From: Klebsiella pneumoniae
GTDB lineage: Bacteria; Pseudomonadota; Gammaproteobacteria; Pseudomonadales; CAMAPQ01
Direction of reading: 5' to 3'
Assembly: GCA_945860125.1 (NCBI GenBank)
Contig: CAMAPQ010000019.1
Span: 1-37,174 of the forward strand
DNA length: 37,174 nt
Made by a program: the position numbers and the translations under genes. Below the pieces are notes generated by a model. It saw only the letters and a program-made list of their open reading frames with translations, had not been told where the DNA came from and searched no databases. The number at the start of each line of letters is the position of its first letter. Within the stretch, counting starts at the first letter, position 1. This document shows, piece by piece, positions 8,803-17,899 of this stretch.

Positions 8803-8822
8803 AAATTTGCGTAAGGCCTAGG
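8803..8822. repeat. Single tip of repeat B (TTTGCGTAAGGCCTA)
   Basis: The reverse complement TAGGCCTTACGCAAA matches the end sequence of the elements at 15082 and 30190. It lies upstream of gpmI. No full element surrounds it, so it may be a remnant or chance. Confidence 0.3.
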
Positions 8823-8872
8823 AATTAAAAACAAGGCGCATTTTACTGGCTTATTTAATTTTTTGCACTTTT

Positions 8873-10639
8873 CTAAAAAGTGTATTTAGCGCTAATCGGC
8901 ATTTGTCGCCCTAACCCAAAAGCACGTGCGCGTAATTTTAAAATGGGTGGCGTCTGCCGACGTTTGTATTCATTACGGGCAATTAATGTCTTAATTTTCA
9001 CAATGAGCGCTTGTCCTTCTGATGTAAGTGATAGCGCATCGAATACTTTTAAGGCTTCTGTTTTTTCATCACTTTTTTCATTAACTAAGAGGCAGTCACC
9101 CTCTATTAAGATTTTAAGCAGGGCATCTAATATAGGGTAGGGCGGCAGGCTATCGCTATCTTTCTGATCAGGCGCTAATTCAGCGGAAGGCGGTTTTTCA
9201 ATAATCGAGATAGGAATAAGCTCACGTCCGTTTTGTTGGTTAAGATACAAAGATAAGGCAAAAATTTCGGTTTTATATAAGTCGCCAATAAGCCCAAGCC
9301 CACCATTAGTATCGCCATATAGTGTGCAATAACCCACAGAAAGCTCACTTTTATTGCCCGTTGTTAATAGTAAATGCCCAAAACTATTTGAATAGGCCAT
9401 TAAAATTGTGCCGCGTATTCTGGCTTGTAAGTTTTCAAGTGCAATGCCTTGCAGCGGCTTTTCAAATGCTTCTGTAAAGCTTTGCTGGTATTGATCAACC
9501 AGCGCATTGATTGGATGTTCATATAGTTTAATACCAAGATTGCGGCACAAGTTTGCTGAGTCACTCACACTGCCTAAACTCGAAAAACAAGAAGGCATCG
9601 TAATGCCTGCGACGTTATCAGCTCCTAATGCTTCTGTCGCAAGCGCTAAAGTAAGCGCGCTGTCGATTCCCCCTGATGAGCCAACAATGACACGCTGAAA
9701 CCCACAGCGTCTCACATAATCACGCAGGCCTAACACAATCTGGCGACGGTAAAATTCCATTGTCGACATATTCAGTTCAGGGCGTTTTTCTTGTTTCTTG
9801 TCATTTGTGCTGAACATACTGAAAAGTAAGGGGGCATCTTGATCAAATTGTACAGTTAGCAGGTCTTCTTCAAATGATTTTGCCTCTACGACAACCCCTT
9901 TTTCTGGTGTAACGATAAAAGAAGCACCATCAAAAACAATTTGATCATGCCCGCCTATTTGATTAACAAATATAATGGGCACTTGGTAGCGTGTACTTGC
10001 TGCAGAAAAAAGGGTATGACGTTGTTCGCGTTTTCCTAAGTTTGAGGGGCTAGCATTGATAGAGATAATAAGCGCCGGTTTTTTTTCGGCAAGCTGTTTT
10101 AGGGGGTTAATCGCATAGGATTGCTCATCATCATTCCAGCTATCTTCACAGATTAGAAAACCAAGGCGATGATTTTTAATCGTTAGAATTTTTCCTGTTT
10201 CTAAGCCAGGCTCAAAATGCCGGTGTTCATTGAAAATGTCGTAGTCTGGTAAAAGCTGTTTTGCATAAGATAATACGATCGTACCATTCACGATAACGAG
10301 TAAACCATTGTGCTGTTTTTTTTGAGGCTGTTTTATGTGAGGTTGTTTTTTTTGAAATTGTGAAGGACGAATGGGCGTACCGATCACCCAGTATAGATTT
10401 TTTGTCAGCAACGTTAAGTTTAAGATTTTTTGAATGCCCGCTTCGATTTTATGCTGAAAATCAGGCTCATTAAGTAAGTCTGCTGGATAATAACCCGTAA
10501 CACACAGCTCAGAAAAAACAATCATATCCGCCTGTTTTGCTAATGCTTCATTTGCAGCCGCCGCCATGCGCACGATATTATTTTCAATATCGCCTATCGT
10601 AAAATTAATTTGAGCAAGCGTGATTTTAAGGGGTGGCAT
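8873..10639 (-). CDS. nadE: Glutamine-dependent NAD+ synthetase
   Basis: A 588-residue two-domain enzyme making NAD+ from nicotinate adenine dinucleotide, ATP and glutamine. The N-terminal nitrilase-like glutaminase domain carries the Glu44-Lys127-Cys164 triad (FSELCVTGY, SYAKQLLPDYDIFNE, FLICEDSWN). The C-terminal synthetase domain has the ATP pyrophosphatase loop GSSGGIDSALTLALA (about residue 320) and the conserved TGNKSELSVGYCTLYGD. It is some 40 residues longer than many homologues, partly through a Lys/Gln-rich insert around residues 93-110 (QFQKKQPHIKQPQKKQ). Glutaminase-carrying NadE can use glutamine instead of free ammonia. Confidence 0.96.
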   Translation of the reverse strand: MPPLKITLAQINFTIGDIENNIVRMAAAANEALAKQADMIVFSELCVTGYYPADLLNEPDFQHKIEAGIQKILNLTLLTKNLYWVIGTPIRPSQFQKKQPHIKQPQKKQHNGLLVIVNGTIVLSYAKQLLPDYDIFNEHRHFEPGLETGKILTIKNHRLGFLICEDSWNDDEQSYAINPLKQLAEKKPALIISINASPSNLGKREQRHTLFSAASTRYQVPIIFVNQIGGHDQIVFDGASFIVTPEKGVVVEAKSFEEDLLTVQFDQDAPLLFSMFSTNDKKQEKRPELNMSTMEFYRRQIVLGLRDYVRRCGFQRVIVGSSGGIDSALTLALATEALGADNVAGITMPSCFSSLGSVSDSANLCRNLGIKLYEHPINALVDQYQQSFTEAFEKPLQGIALENLQARIRGTILMAYSNSFGHLLLTTGNKSELSVGYCTLYGDTNGGLGLIGDLYKTEIFALSLYLNQQNGRELIPISIIEKPPSAELAPDQKDSDSLPPYPILDALLKILIEGDCLLVNEKSDEKTEALKVFDALSLTSEGQALIVKIKTLIARNEYKRRQTPPILKLRARAFGLGRQMPISAKYTF

Positions 10640-10725
10640 AATTCATTAACCTAAGATTTAACAGAGCAAGTAGATTGCTCTGTACGACAGCTTTTCTAAA
10701 AATGAGTTTTAATGATGATGATTAA

Positions 10726-11850
10726 TTATTTGAGCTTCACGCCCAGAACAGAATGATCGGCCGCTTTTTCAATAATTAAATCTGCGTGTATTTTGGAAGG
10801 TTCAATGTGTTCTTGCAAGTTTAAGCCATTAATTGCATCCCATATTTCGCCGGCCTTAGCGGTGGCTGCTTCTTCGGTTAAGGTTGCATAATGTTGCCAT
10901 CGGCTACTAGTATGCGGAAAACTACTGTTTCTAAAGGCTAGAAAACGTTGAATGTACCATTCTTTAATATCATGGCTTGGCGCATCAACATAAATAGAAA
11001 AATGAAGATGTTCAGAAAAATGGTGGGTTGTTTCAATATCATCTTCTATGACGTTGTAGGGTTGTAACACGTTTAAGCCTTCAAGCACCATCACTTGTGG
11101 GTGAGAAATAATTTGGGTTTTATCTTGTAAGATATCGTAGGAAATATGATCGTATATCGGTATTTCAATAGAGTCTTGATTGTTTTTTAGCTGCTCAAAA
11201 AAAGTTAACATAGCCTCTTGATTAAAGCTCTCAGGAAAACCTTTTCGGTGCATTATTTCGTGTGCTTCTAGATGCTTATTAGGATAAATAAAATTATCAG
11301 TTGATACTAAACTTACGCGCTCAAATTGCTTGGCAAGCAGTGCGTGAATAACACGTGCTGTTGTGCTTTTTCCCACAGCAACGCTGCCTGCAATACCAAT
11401 CATAAAAGTTTGTTCAGGGTAGGTTGTGAGGTGCTCTGTTGCTTTAGCAGAAAGCTGTTCTATGAGAGGAATATAAAACTCATGTAGTTCGCTAAACGTG
11501 AGTTTTTCATTAGTGCCTAATAGATTATTGAGGGCGTCTTCTGTTAGCACAAAATGATGGTCAGGTTTTGAAAACAGGCGCATAAGTTGTCCGCGAGTAT
11601 AATGCTGGTAATGATGTTCTTCTAAACTGGTAAGACTTTTTGCTACACGCAATAGAAGCGTATCATCACTTTTTTTACGCATATTTTCAGTGCTACGACA
11701 TTTGGCGCGTTCTGTAATAGGAATCGTTTCTATTTTGCCCCAATGTGCGCTTAATTGTTCAGAAAATTCAACTGAATTTTTTTCAGTTGAAACGTTTTCG
11801 GTAGCAGGAGGGGTAATAACAGTTTTATCATTAATATTGTTTGTATTCAT
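10726..11850 (-). CDS. coaA: Type I pantothenate kinase
   Basis: A 374-residue CoaA-type kinase that phosphorylates pantothenate as the first and controlling step of coenzyme A synthesis. The P-loop GSVAVGKS (residues 155-162) and flanking IAGSVAVGKSTTARV are diagnostic. RKGFPESFNQEAM, MVLEGLNVLQP and the C-terminal NGLNLQEHI region also match the family. About 55 N-terminal residues (Asn/Thr-rich, before RKKSDDTLLLR) go beyond the usual 316-residue enzyme. They may be a real extension or a start called too far upstream. It is probably monocistronic, with the broken kinase gene 63 bases upstream. Confidence 0.95.
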   Translation of the reverse strand: MNTNNINDKTVITPPATENVSTEKNSVEFSEQLSAHWGKIETIPITERAKCRSTENMRKKSDDTLLLRVAKSLTSLEEHHYQHYTRGQLMRLFSKPDHHFVLTEDALNNLLGTNEKLTFSELHEFYIPLIEQLSAKATEHLTTYPEQTFMIGIAGSVAVGKSTTARVIHALLAKQFERVSLVSTDNFIYPNKHLEAHEIMHRKGFPESFNQEAMLTFFEQLKNNQDSIEIPIYDHISYDILQDKTQIISHPQVMVLEGLNVLQPYNVIEDDIETTHHFSEHLHFSIYVDAPSHDIKEWYIQRFLAFRNSSFPHTSSRWQHYATLTEEAATAKAGEIWDAINGLNLQEHIEPSKIHADLIIEKAADHSVLGVKLK

Positions 11851-11913
11851 TCGGAACTCGTTTTATGTGAGCAGTGCTTTTTATATTCCCCAACTTTTTT
11901 ATTATCTAGCTAT

Positions 11914-12549
11914 CTAGCCAGTTTGTTGGAGTGACTCACTAATATTCAATCTAAAGTAAAAACGACTTCCTTGCGTGCGCGTTGTATCTACTCCAATAGT
12001 GCCGTTATGCATGTCAATGATTGATTTGCAAATAGAAAGACCCAGTCCCACGCTGGCCTCGCCTGCGGTTGTTTTAGAGCCTACGGTTTGAAAGCGATTA
12101 AATAATTTCTTTTGTTGTTCCAGCGGAATGCCTTTCCCTTCATCCGTAATTGAAACTTCCACCGTATTATGGTCAATCATAGCAACACGTATGATAATTT
12201 TACTGCCTAATGGCGAGTACTTAATCGCATTACTTATTAAGTTATCGATTACTTGTTTGAGCCTGTTGCGATCAAAAAAGAACGCAGGAAGCGAATTCAT
12301 TTCACTTAATATTTCCAACTGTTTGTTATGTGCAATCGACTGAAAATATTCAATACGATTATTAATGAGATCAATCAGATCATCTGACGCAAAATCCATA
12401 TATAACTTACCTTCTTCGATCGCGGTGGTATAGAGTAAATCACTTAATAGCACGAGTTGATCTTTAATAATGGTGCGTATTTTATGCAGAAAGTAATGCT
12501 GTTTTTCTTTGTTATAGTCATTTACCAATGAGGAGCTGGCAGGCACCAT
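11914..12549 (-). pseudogene. Histidine kinase, C-terminal fragment (end of HisKA + HATPase_c) of a frameshifted gene
   Basis: A 211-residue reading frame holding the second helix of a dimerisation domain (KIRTIIKDQLVLLSDLLYTTAIEEGKL) and a complete ATP-binding domain: N box DNLISNAIKYSPLGS, G1 DEGKGIP, F box LFNRFQT, G2 VGLGLSICKSII. It has no phospho-accepting histidine. That residue lies just upstream in another frame (see 12521-12620). The nominal start (MVPASSSLV) is therefore an artefact of the break. With the two-receiver ORF upstream this would rebuild one kinase of roughly 510 residues. Confidence 0.75.
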
Positions 12550-12620
12550 CTATTGCCCCAAGTGGGCCTCTAACATCATGCGCAATCATGCCTAAAATAT
12601 TGTTTTTTTTCAAGATTCAA
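12521..12620 (-). other. H-box of the broken kinase in a third frame, between two frameshifts
   Basis: Read on the minus strand with one base fewer in the A8 tract (12603-12610), the sequence continues the upstream ORF as EKNNILGMIAHDVRGPLGAI, then DGACQLLIG: a textbook HisKA H-box with the phospho-accepting His. Dropping one more A from AAA at 12521-12523 continues into NDYNKEKQHYFLHKI of the downstream ORF. As written, the frame ends at TGA after LLIGK. Both breaks are extra A bases in A runs. Confidence 0.8.
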
Positions 12621-13478
12621 CTTTTGTAAAAAATGATATTGCTCAAGCCTGTTTGCAATGCTATTAACGCGACAAATAAACTCTTCTGGCAAAAAGGGTT
12701 TAATGATGAAGTCATCAGCGCCATATTTAATCATATCGGCACTCATGTGATGGCTGCCGTAGGTTGACATACCAATAATGCCTAATGTTTCAAGCGCATA
12801 TTTACTACGAAGTTGAAGCACTAATTCTGCGCCTGTCATATCGTGTACGAAGTAGTCTGCAATGACAATTTTGATGTTTTCATTTTTTTCTAATAAATCA
12901 CGCGCTTCTTTTCCATAACCTGTTTCATACACAATAAAACATTGGCTTTCTAGTAATAGTCTAACTAGTTTTCGAGTAGAAGGGGCGTCATCTACAATCA
13001 GAACGCCAATTTCTTTATTGGCTTCAAGACGTTTTATCATTTTGCCAATATGCGGAATACTATTGGTGGTTGATTTAAGTACGTAGTCTGTTACACCATG
13101 TTGTAAAATAAGATCACGTACGCTATTTGAAACGTTGCCTGTAAAGACAATGGTGGGAATGTGTTTGGTGACGGTGAGTTTAACCGCTTCTTCTGGTGTA
13201 CAGTCCGGTAAATGCAAATCAACAATGGCTGCAATAATATTATGATGTGCTTTTTTTGCTAAGAAAGCGCCTGCCTCACTATAGGTGTCAAAAATTTTGC
13301 ATGTAAATTGATGCGTTTCCTCAAGATAGCGCGCCAAAAGATTCGCAATGGCGGGGCTATCTTCTAAAATGAGTACAAATTTTTCAGGTGACATATTTTT
13401 TGTATGAGTATTTGTATGAATAATCGATTGCTTTTCTTTAGTATAGATAGATAAATTCGTTGTGTTTATTCGAAGCAT
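12576..13478 (-). pseudogene. Two tandem receiver domains, N-terminal fragment of a frameshifted histidine kinase
   Basis: A 300-residue frame with two response-regulator receiver domains. REC1 covers about 32-150 (LILEDS, phospho-acceptor Asp87 in AIVDLHLPD, VFTG, Lys135). REC2 covers about 156-280 (LIVDDAPSTRKL, Asp208 in VIADYF, GMSTYG, Lys260 in IIKPF). All catalytic residues are present, so the receivers themselves look functional. It continues into HisKA only if an A8 tract is read one base shorter. Unbroken, this would be an inverted hybrid (receivers before the kinase), an uncommon but known order. As it stands it could still act as a truncated double receiver. No ribosome site supports the first ATG; a later start at MSPEKFVLILED is equally possible. 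Confidence 0.75.
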
Positions 13479-13522
13479 CTTATTGGTGTATTTTTTTAAT
13501 TTTTTTAAGGGTAGATTTCATT

Positions 13523-13708
13523 ATGCAAGTCAATACTATGGCGTTAAAATCCGCATTAGAAGATGCAAAGCAAGTGCAAAAAGGCTTGTTTCTTTTGGGT
13601 CGAAATCGTATGGCAGCTTTGCCTGCGCATTCTCAGTGGGATTTAACCGATGATCTCGAAGGGCGCATTAAACGTATCATTAGTGCTTTAGAAAAAGCAG
13701 AAGGTTGA
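13523..13708 (+). CDS. Small protein of unknown function (61 aa)
   Basis: I do not recognise the family. I start it at ATG 13523 (MQVNTMALKSALEDAKQVQ...), which follows AAGGGTAGA. The longer frame from 13460 overlaps the divergent receiver gene and adds an unlikely hydrophobic leader. The protein is predicted helical, charged and soluble, with no signal peptide or membrane segment. It reads convergently into yggU, ending 19 bases before that gene's stop. The coding potential is plausible but unproven. Confidence 0.45.
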   Translation: MQVNTMALKSALEDAKQVQKGLFLLGRNRMAALPAHSQWDLTDDLEGRIKRIISALEKAEG

Positions 13709-13727
13709 TAAACCGCAATCTGTTTTA

Positions 13728-14030
13728 TTACTCAAGCAAAACCGCGACATCTGGTGGGAATTTCATAGGTCGCTTAATAAGGAATGTTTTCTCTTTTGAG
13801 CTAAGCCCTTGTTTGAGTAATACAGCAGATTTTTTAACACCAAACAGATCTGCTAGTAATGCGATGAGGTATAAGTTTGCTTTGCCGTCAACCGGCGGGG
13901 CTTTTATTTTTACTTTAAAGGCATTGCCATGCGGCCCTACCCATTCATCTTTTTTACTGCCAGGATGTACGTGCAGATGAATGATTAGGTTTTCATCTTG
14001 TTTGTAGCATGGATGGGGCGGCAAACTCAT
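13728..14030 (-). CDS. DUF167 / YggU family protein
   Basis: A 100-residue protein of the small conserved DUF167 family (YggU in E. coli), of unknown biochemical role. Diagnostic stretches are [21 protein letters not shown] and [21 protein letters not shown], followed by [11 protein letters not shown]. The start codon overlaps the folD stop (ATGA), so it is translationally coupled to folD. Confidence 0.9.
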   Translation of the reverse strand: MSLPPHPCYKQDENLIIHLHVHPGSKKDEWVGPHGNAFKVKIKAPPVDGKANLYLIALLADLFGVKKSAVLLKQGLSSKEKTFLIKRPMKFPPDVAVLLE

Positions 14031-14905
14031 ATTTTGCTTTCAATGGTTTCAAGGCACTTTAGTGTATTTTCAAGCAAGCAGGCTACCGTCATAGGGCCAA
14101 CACCGCCTGGAACAGGCGTGATCCATGCTGCCTTTTCTTTTGCGCTTTCAAAATGCACATCGCCTGCTAACTTACCATTAGGTAATCTGTTAATGCCTAC
14201 ATCAATGACAACTGCGCCTTGTTTGATCCACGCGCCTGGAATAAAGCCAGGTTTTCCAATAGCAACCACCAAAATATCTGCTCTTGCAACATGAGAGGCT
14301 AAGTCTTTCGTTTTACTATTGCAGACAGTAACCGTTGCATTTTTCATCATTAATTCGAGTACCATGGGTTTTCCCACAATATTAGAAGTGCCAATAATAA
14401 CGGCTTCTTTTCCTGCTAAATCAATACCGGTTTTTTCAATAAGCAGCATGATGCCTTTAGGTGTGCATGGTCGTAACACAGGCTTTTTAAGCGCTAACAG
14501 GCCAATATTAAACGGGTGAAAACCATCAACATCTTTATCTACTCTAATTGTCTCGATTACTTTGTCGGTTGATAAATGAGCAGGTAAAGGCAGTTGAACT
14601 AAAATGCCGTGAACCTTGGGGTCGTTATTTAATTGTTGAATGAGCGCTAATAAGCGGTCTTCTTCCACATCATGAGGTAGCTGGTAGAGGGAAGATAAAA
14701 TACCAACTTCTTCGCAAGAAGATTTTTTCTTGGCAACATACACTTTTGAGGCAGCATTTTCGCCGACTAATAAAACGGCTAAGCCTGGAATCGTTTGTTT
14801 ATTCGCAATGCGTTGTTGAATTTTTTGCTTAATCATTTCTTTAATTGCAATAGAGGCTTTATTGCCATCTAATATTTGAGCCGTGTGTTCAAGTGAGTGT
14901 GTCAT
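14027..14905 (-). CDS. folD: Bifunctional methylene-THF dehydrogenase / methenyl-THF cyclohydrolase
   Basis: A cytosolic enzyme interconverting methylene-, methenyl- and formyl-tetrahydrofolate with NADP+. The catalytic Lys lies in [44 protein letters not shown], the nucleotide-binding [13 protein letters not shown] and C-terminal [19 protein letters not shown] are all present. I start it at ATG 14905 ([14 protein letters not shown]), where AAGGA lies six bases upstream. The open frame continues to a TTG at 14923 with no ribosome site. Length is 292 residues, normal for FolD. yggU overlaps its stop. Confidence 0.96.
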   Translation of the reverse strand: MTHSLEHTAQILDGNKASIAIKEMIKQKIQQRIANKQTIPGLAVLLVGENAASKVYVAKKKSSCEEVGILSSLYQLPHDVEEDRLLALIQQLNNDPKVHGILVQLPLPAHLSTDKVIETIRVDKDVDGFHPFNIGLLALKKPVLRPCTPKGIMLLIEKTGIDLAGKEAVIIGTSNIVGKPMVLELMMKNATVTVCNSKTKDLASHVARADILVVAIGKPGFIPGAWIKQGAVVIDVGINRLPNGKLAGDVHFESAKEKAAWITPVPGGVGPMTVACLLENTLKCLETIESKI

Positions 14906-14986
14906 AAAGGATCCTTTGTGCAAGTTCTAAGGGAAGAACAATGGATCGACAGAATAATCAAAGCCAAATCATGATGCAAAAGAATT

Positions 14987-15050
14987 TATACCCTTCGTAC
15001 TTGAAACCGCAGCGTTGTTGGCTGCACTCATTCACCCCAATCACATAGTT
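14987..15050 (+). repeat. Palindromic intergenic repeat A, left-half copy
   Basis: TATACCCTTCGTACTTGAAA, then a GTTGTTGGCTGCACTC ... TTCACCCCAATCACATAGT core, matches the left half of the full copy at 34615-34742. The right half is missing; repeat B sequence begins at 15051. Confidence 0.75.
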
Positions 15051-15098
15051 TATGCGAGGCAGGACAACAAAGCTTAAGCGATTTTGCGTCAGTCCTAT
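15051..15098 (-). repeat. Partial repeat B abutting repeat A
   Basis: The reverse complement (AATAGGACTGACGCAAAATCG, then CTTAAGCTTTGTTGTCCTGCCTCGCA) aligns with the left part of the element at 30190-30275 (TTAGGGCTTATGCAAAGTTG, then CCTAGCTTTGTTATCGCGCTTCGCA). It replaces the missing half of repeat A and reaches the stop of the hybrid kinase gene. Confidence 0.55.
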
Positions 15099-17884
15099 TA
15101 AGCAGACTTTTTAATATACTCATCTAACGAAACTAATACGTCTTTAATAGCTTCATTAAAGGGCAGCATAAGATGCTCAATATCAATTTTATTTTCTTTC
15201 AGTGAATGTTCAATTGCCGCGGCTGTTTCAACTAATTTAGGGGCAGCAAGATTTCCGGCTGATCCTTTTGTGGTATGGGCAATACGCTGAGCATTACTAA
15301 TATCGCCTGAATCAAGCGCTGCTTTTAGCCGAACGGAAACATCGCTAAAATCATTGATAAAAAGACGTGATAATTTTAGTAAAAGCGGTACGCGGCCACC
15401 AAGCATTTCAAGCGCTTTTTGAATATTAATCGCTTCATCAGCGCTTTGATTGGTTTGATTAAAAGAACGTGTAGGATTATTGGGTGCATCCTGAAGAGGC
15501 TCTATTTTGTTTTCTGTCAAAGGAGCTGTATTTTGTGGTTCAGTTGGCATGTTATCGCTTTCTTTTTCTTCATAAATCTCGCTCAAGGCTTTAAAGAGTG
15601 CTTTCACCGTGTAAGGTTTAGTAAGAAAAGCAGTCATACCCGCTTTTAAACATTTCTGCTTTGTTTCCTGTTGAATATCAGCGGTTAAACCAATAATAGG
15701 CACTTGCGCTAAGTTAGGAATAAGGCGCAAGCGTTCTGTTGCTTCAAAGCCATCCATAACAGGCATATGAAGATCCATAAATATACCGGTAAAGCTAAAA
15801 ATACAGGCTTTTTCTACTGCTTCTTTACCATTGTCCGCAAGATCATAGTCAATCTCTGCTTCCTTTAATATTTCTATAATAAGCTCTTGGTTAAATAAAT
15901 TATCATCGACCACTAAAAACTTTTTATTTCTTAGCAGATTTTTAACCCCTTGATAGGGATCAGGAAAAGATTGAGGCGCGCTAGATAATATTTTATTATT
16001 ATTCGTTTTAATTTTAATGAGTAAAATTACTAATTCTGAATGTTTAATTGGTTTTTCAAGATAAAATTGAACGGGTAAAGGCGTTTCTTTTTTCGATAAA
16101 TTATTGGTGTAACGTAGTAATGCAATCGGTGGCCAGTTTTTTTCAGGCATTTGTATTTGTGCAAAGAGTTTGCGTAGTAGATTCCAGCTTTCTTCTTTGG
16201 TGGAGCAGAAAATTGCAGAATATTTTGGAACTTTCTGGGCAAAATAATTAATGTTAAAAACAACAAGTTCTTTTTTCGATAAAATATCAATATCAAGCCC
16301 GTAAGCTAGCATCATTTTTCGTAAGTTATTTTGGGTAGGGCCATGCTCTTCAACCACTAAAATTTTAATGCCACTTAAAATAGTGAGAGATCTTTCATAA
16401 TAGTTTTGCGTGCCTTTTTGGCTAATACCAAACCAGGCGGTGAAATAAAAATCGCTACCTTCACCGATGGTGCTCTCTACGCCAATTTGTCCATCCATCA
16501 TTTCAACTAACGATTTTGTAATGCTAAGCCCTAAGCCTGTACCCCCAAACTTTCTTGTCGTAGAAGAATCCACTTGAGTAAAACTTTTAAAAAGATGAGG
16601 GATGCTTTCCTTAGGAATACCGGTTCCTGAATCACGCACAGAGCAATATAAACAAACTTGATCGCCCACTAATTTTTTAAATTCAACCGCAATAATCACT
16701 TCCCCTTTGGCTGTAAATTTTATGGCATTACTACCGAGGTTAATTAAAGCTTGTCTGAAACGAAGTGAATCACCCATTAACCTACTAGGAATGGCGGGAT
16801 CAAAAAAAACGACTAATTCAATGCCTTTTTCTGCTGTCATTTCTGCAAATAAATCGCAGATCTGCTCAACATGTTCACGAGGATCAAATTCTATTTTTTC
16901 AATAACAAGTTTTCCTGCTTCAATTTTTGAGAAGTCTAGAATATCGTTAATAATTTCGAGCAGAGCCTGTCCTGACGTTTTTATTTTTTGCAGAAACTGA
17001 TTTTTTTTAGGAAGATTATCAAATCTTAAGCCCAAATCAGCAAAACCAAGAACAGCATTCATGGGTGTGCGTAATTCGTGAGACATATTAGCTAAAAATA
17101 AGCTTTTCGCTCTTGTTGCTGCTTCAGCTTCTTCTTTTGCTTCTTTAAGTTCGATACGGGTTTTATTCAGATCAGTAATATCATTACCAATAATTTTTAC
17201 AAATTGAGTGCCCCTATTAGCTTGAGGATATAAATTCCACGCAAAACAAGCTTTTTCAAGTGCATTGGATGTATGGTAAACAGTTTTGTTTGTTTGAATA
17301 CAATTTTCAATCAGGCTATATAAATCAGGCGGCATAATGGCCGGTGTTCCTTGATCATTAAAACCATGCTGTAGCAGTAAATTAGTCATGGCAGGATTGG
17401 CATATAATATGTTGCCGGAAACATCCATATCGGCCACAGGAATATCTAATTCAAAAACAAAAGAAGCTAAGCGGCGCGTAACACTTTCACTTGGTTCATC
17501 GCCATTGTTTTCACGAATAGATAAAATATGCTTCCATTTTTCATCTGTCACACTGGCTATTTTTTTCACATCAAGATGTAAGAATTCACCATTATTTTTA
17601 ACCCATTTAGCCTCAATACACTCAAACGGTGCACCATTATTTAATAATTTTACAATCGGACAATCATAAGCTGCATGCACATAATCCGAAGCATGGGCAC
17701 ACAGAAATTCATGCACATTTTTGCCTATGAGTTCTTCTGTTTTCCAGCCCAGCATGGACCATGTTTTTGTATTAACAGATTCAATTATCATATTACTATT
17801 GACGAGAAGAATTCCCTCGGGCCATACAGAAAAAATGTTTTTGGCATAGCTTAAAAAAAGGGGAGGGGTGTCATTATAAGTCAT
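15098..17884 (-). CDS. Tripartite hybrid sensor histidine kinase (PAS-PAS-HisKA-HATPase-REC-REC-Hpt)
   Basis: A 928-residue multistep phosphorelay kinase. Order: PAS1 (about 12-125), PAS2 (about 138-240), HisKA with His269 in FLANMSHELRTPMNAVLGF, HATPase_c (about 375-490; GLGLSITKSLVEMMDG), a degenerate receiver (about 505-625), a full receiver (about 654-770; VVDDN, Asp704 in FMDLHMPVMDG, Lys756) and Hpt (about 835-925) with His870 in IAHTTKGSAGN. The first receiver has lost the acceptor Asp (IFCSTKEE), so it should be structural. There are no transmembrane segments, so sensing is cytoplasmic, perhaps of redox or a small ligand via PAS. The layout is that of BarA/ArcB-type kinases. It lies 15 bases after the HD-GYP gene, so both are co-transcribed. 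Phosphate could pass to the HptB/HsbR-like proteins or orphan receivers nearby, but that is inference. Confidence 0.93.
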   Translation of the reverse strand: MTYNDTPPLFLSYAKNIFSVWPEGILLVNSNMIIESVNTKTWSMLGWKTEELIGKNVHEFLCAHASDYVHAAYDCPIVKLLNNGAPFECIEAKWVKNNGEFLHLDVKKIASVTDEKWKHILSIRENNGDEPSESVTRRLASFVFELDIPVADMDVSGNILYANPAMTNLLLQHGFNDQGTPAIMPPDLYSLIENCIQTNKTVYHTSNALEKACFAWNLYPQANRGTQFVKIIGNDITDLNKTRIELKEAKEEAEAATRAKSLFLANMSHELRTPMNAVLGFADLGLRFDNLPKKNQFLQKIKTSGQALLEIINDILDFSKIEAGKLVIEKIEFDPREHVEQICDLFAEMTAEKGIELVVFFDPAIPSRLMGDSLRFRQALINLGSNAIKFTAKGEVIIAVEFKKLVGDQVCLYCSVRDSGTGIPKESIPHLFKSFTQVDSSTTRKFGGTGLGLSITKSLVEMMDGQIGVESTIGEGSDFYFTAWFGISQKGTQNYYERSLTILSGIKILVVEEHGPTQNNLRKMMLAYGLDIDILSKKELVVFNINYFAQKVPKYSAIFCSTKEESWNLLRKLFAQIQMPEKNWPPIALLRYTNNLSKKETPLPVQFYLEKPIKHSELVILLIKIKTNNNKILSSAPQSFPDPYQGVKNLLRNKKFLVVDDNLFNQELIIEILKEAEIDYDLADNGKEAVEKACIFSFTGIFMDLHMPVMDGFEATERLRLIPNLAQVPIIGLTADIQQETKQKCLKAGMTAFLTKPYTVKALFKALSEIYEEKESDNMPTEPQNTAPLTENKIEPLQDAPNNPTRSFNQTNQSADEAINIQKALEMLGGRVPLLLKLSRLFINDFSDVSVRLKAALDSGDISNAQRIAHTTKGSAGNLAAPKLVETAAAIEHSLKENKIDIEHLMLPFNEAIKDVLVSLDEYIKKSA

Positions 17885-17899
17885 TATTATTTCTCTTCA

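Noticed and set aside
13460-13522. Upstream extension of the 61-aa gene (start MCLFEASYW...)
   Set aside because: It overlaps the divergent receiver gene and has no ribosome site; the ATG at 13523 follows AAGGGTAGA.
14906-14923. TTG start giving folD six extra residues
   Set aside because: No ribosome site upstream; the AAGGA that would serve the ATG at 14905 lies inside this extension.
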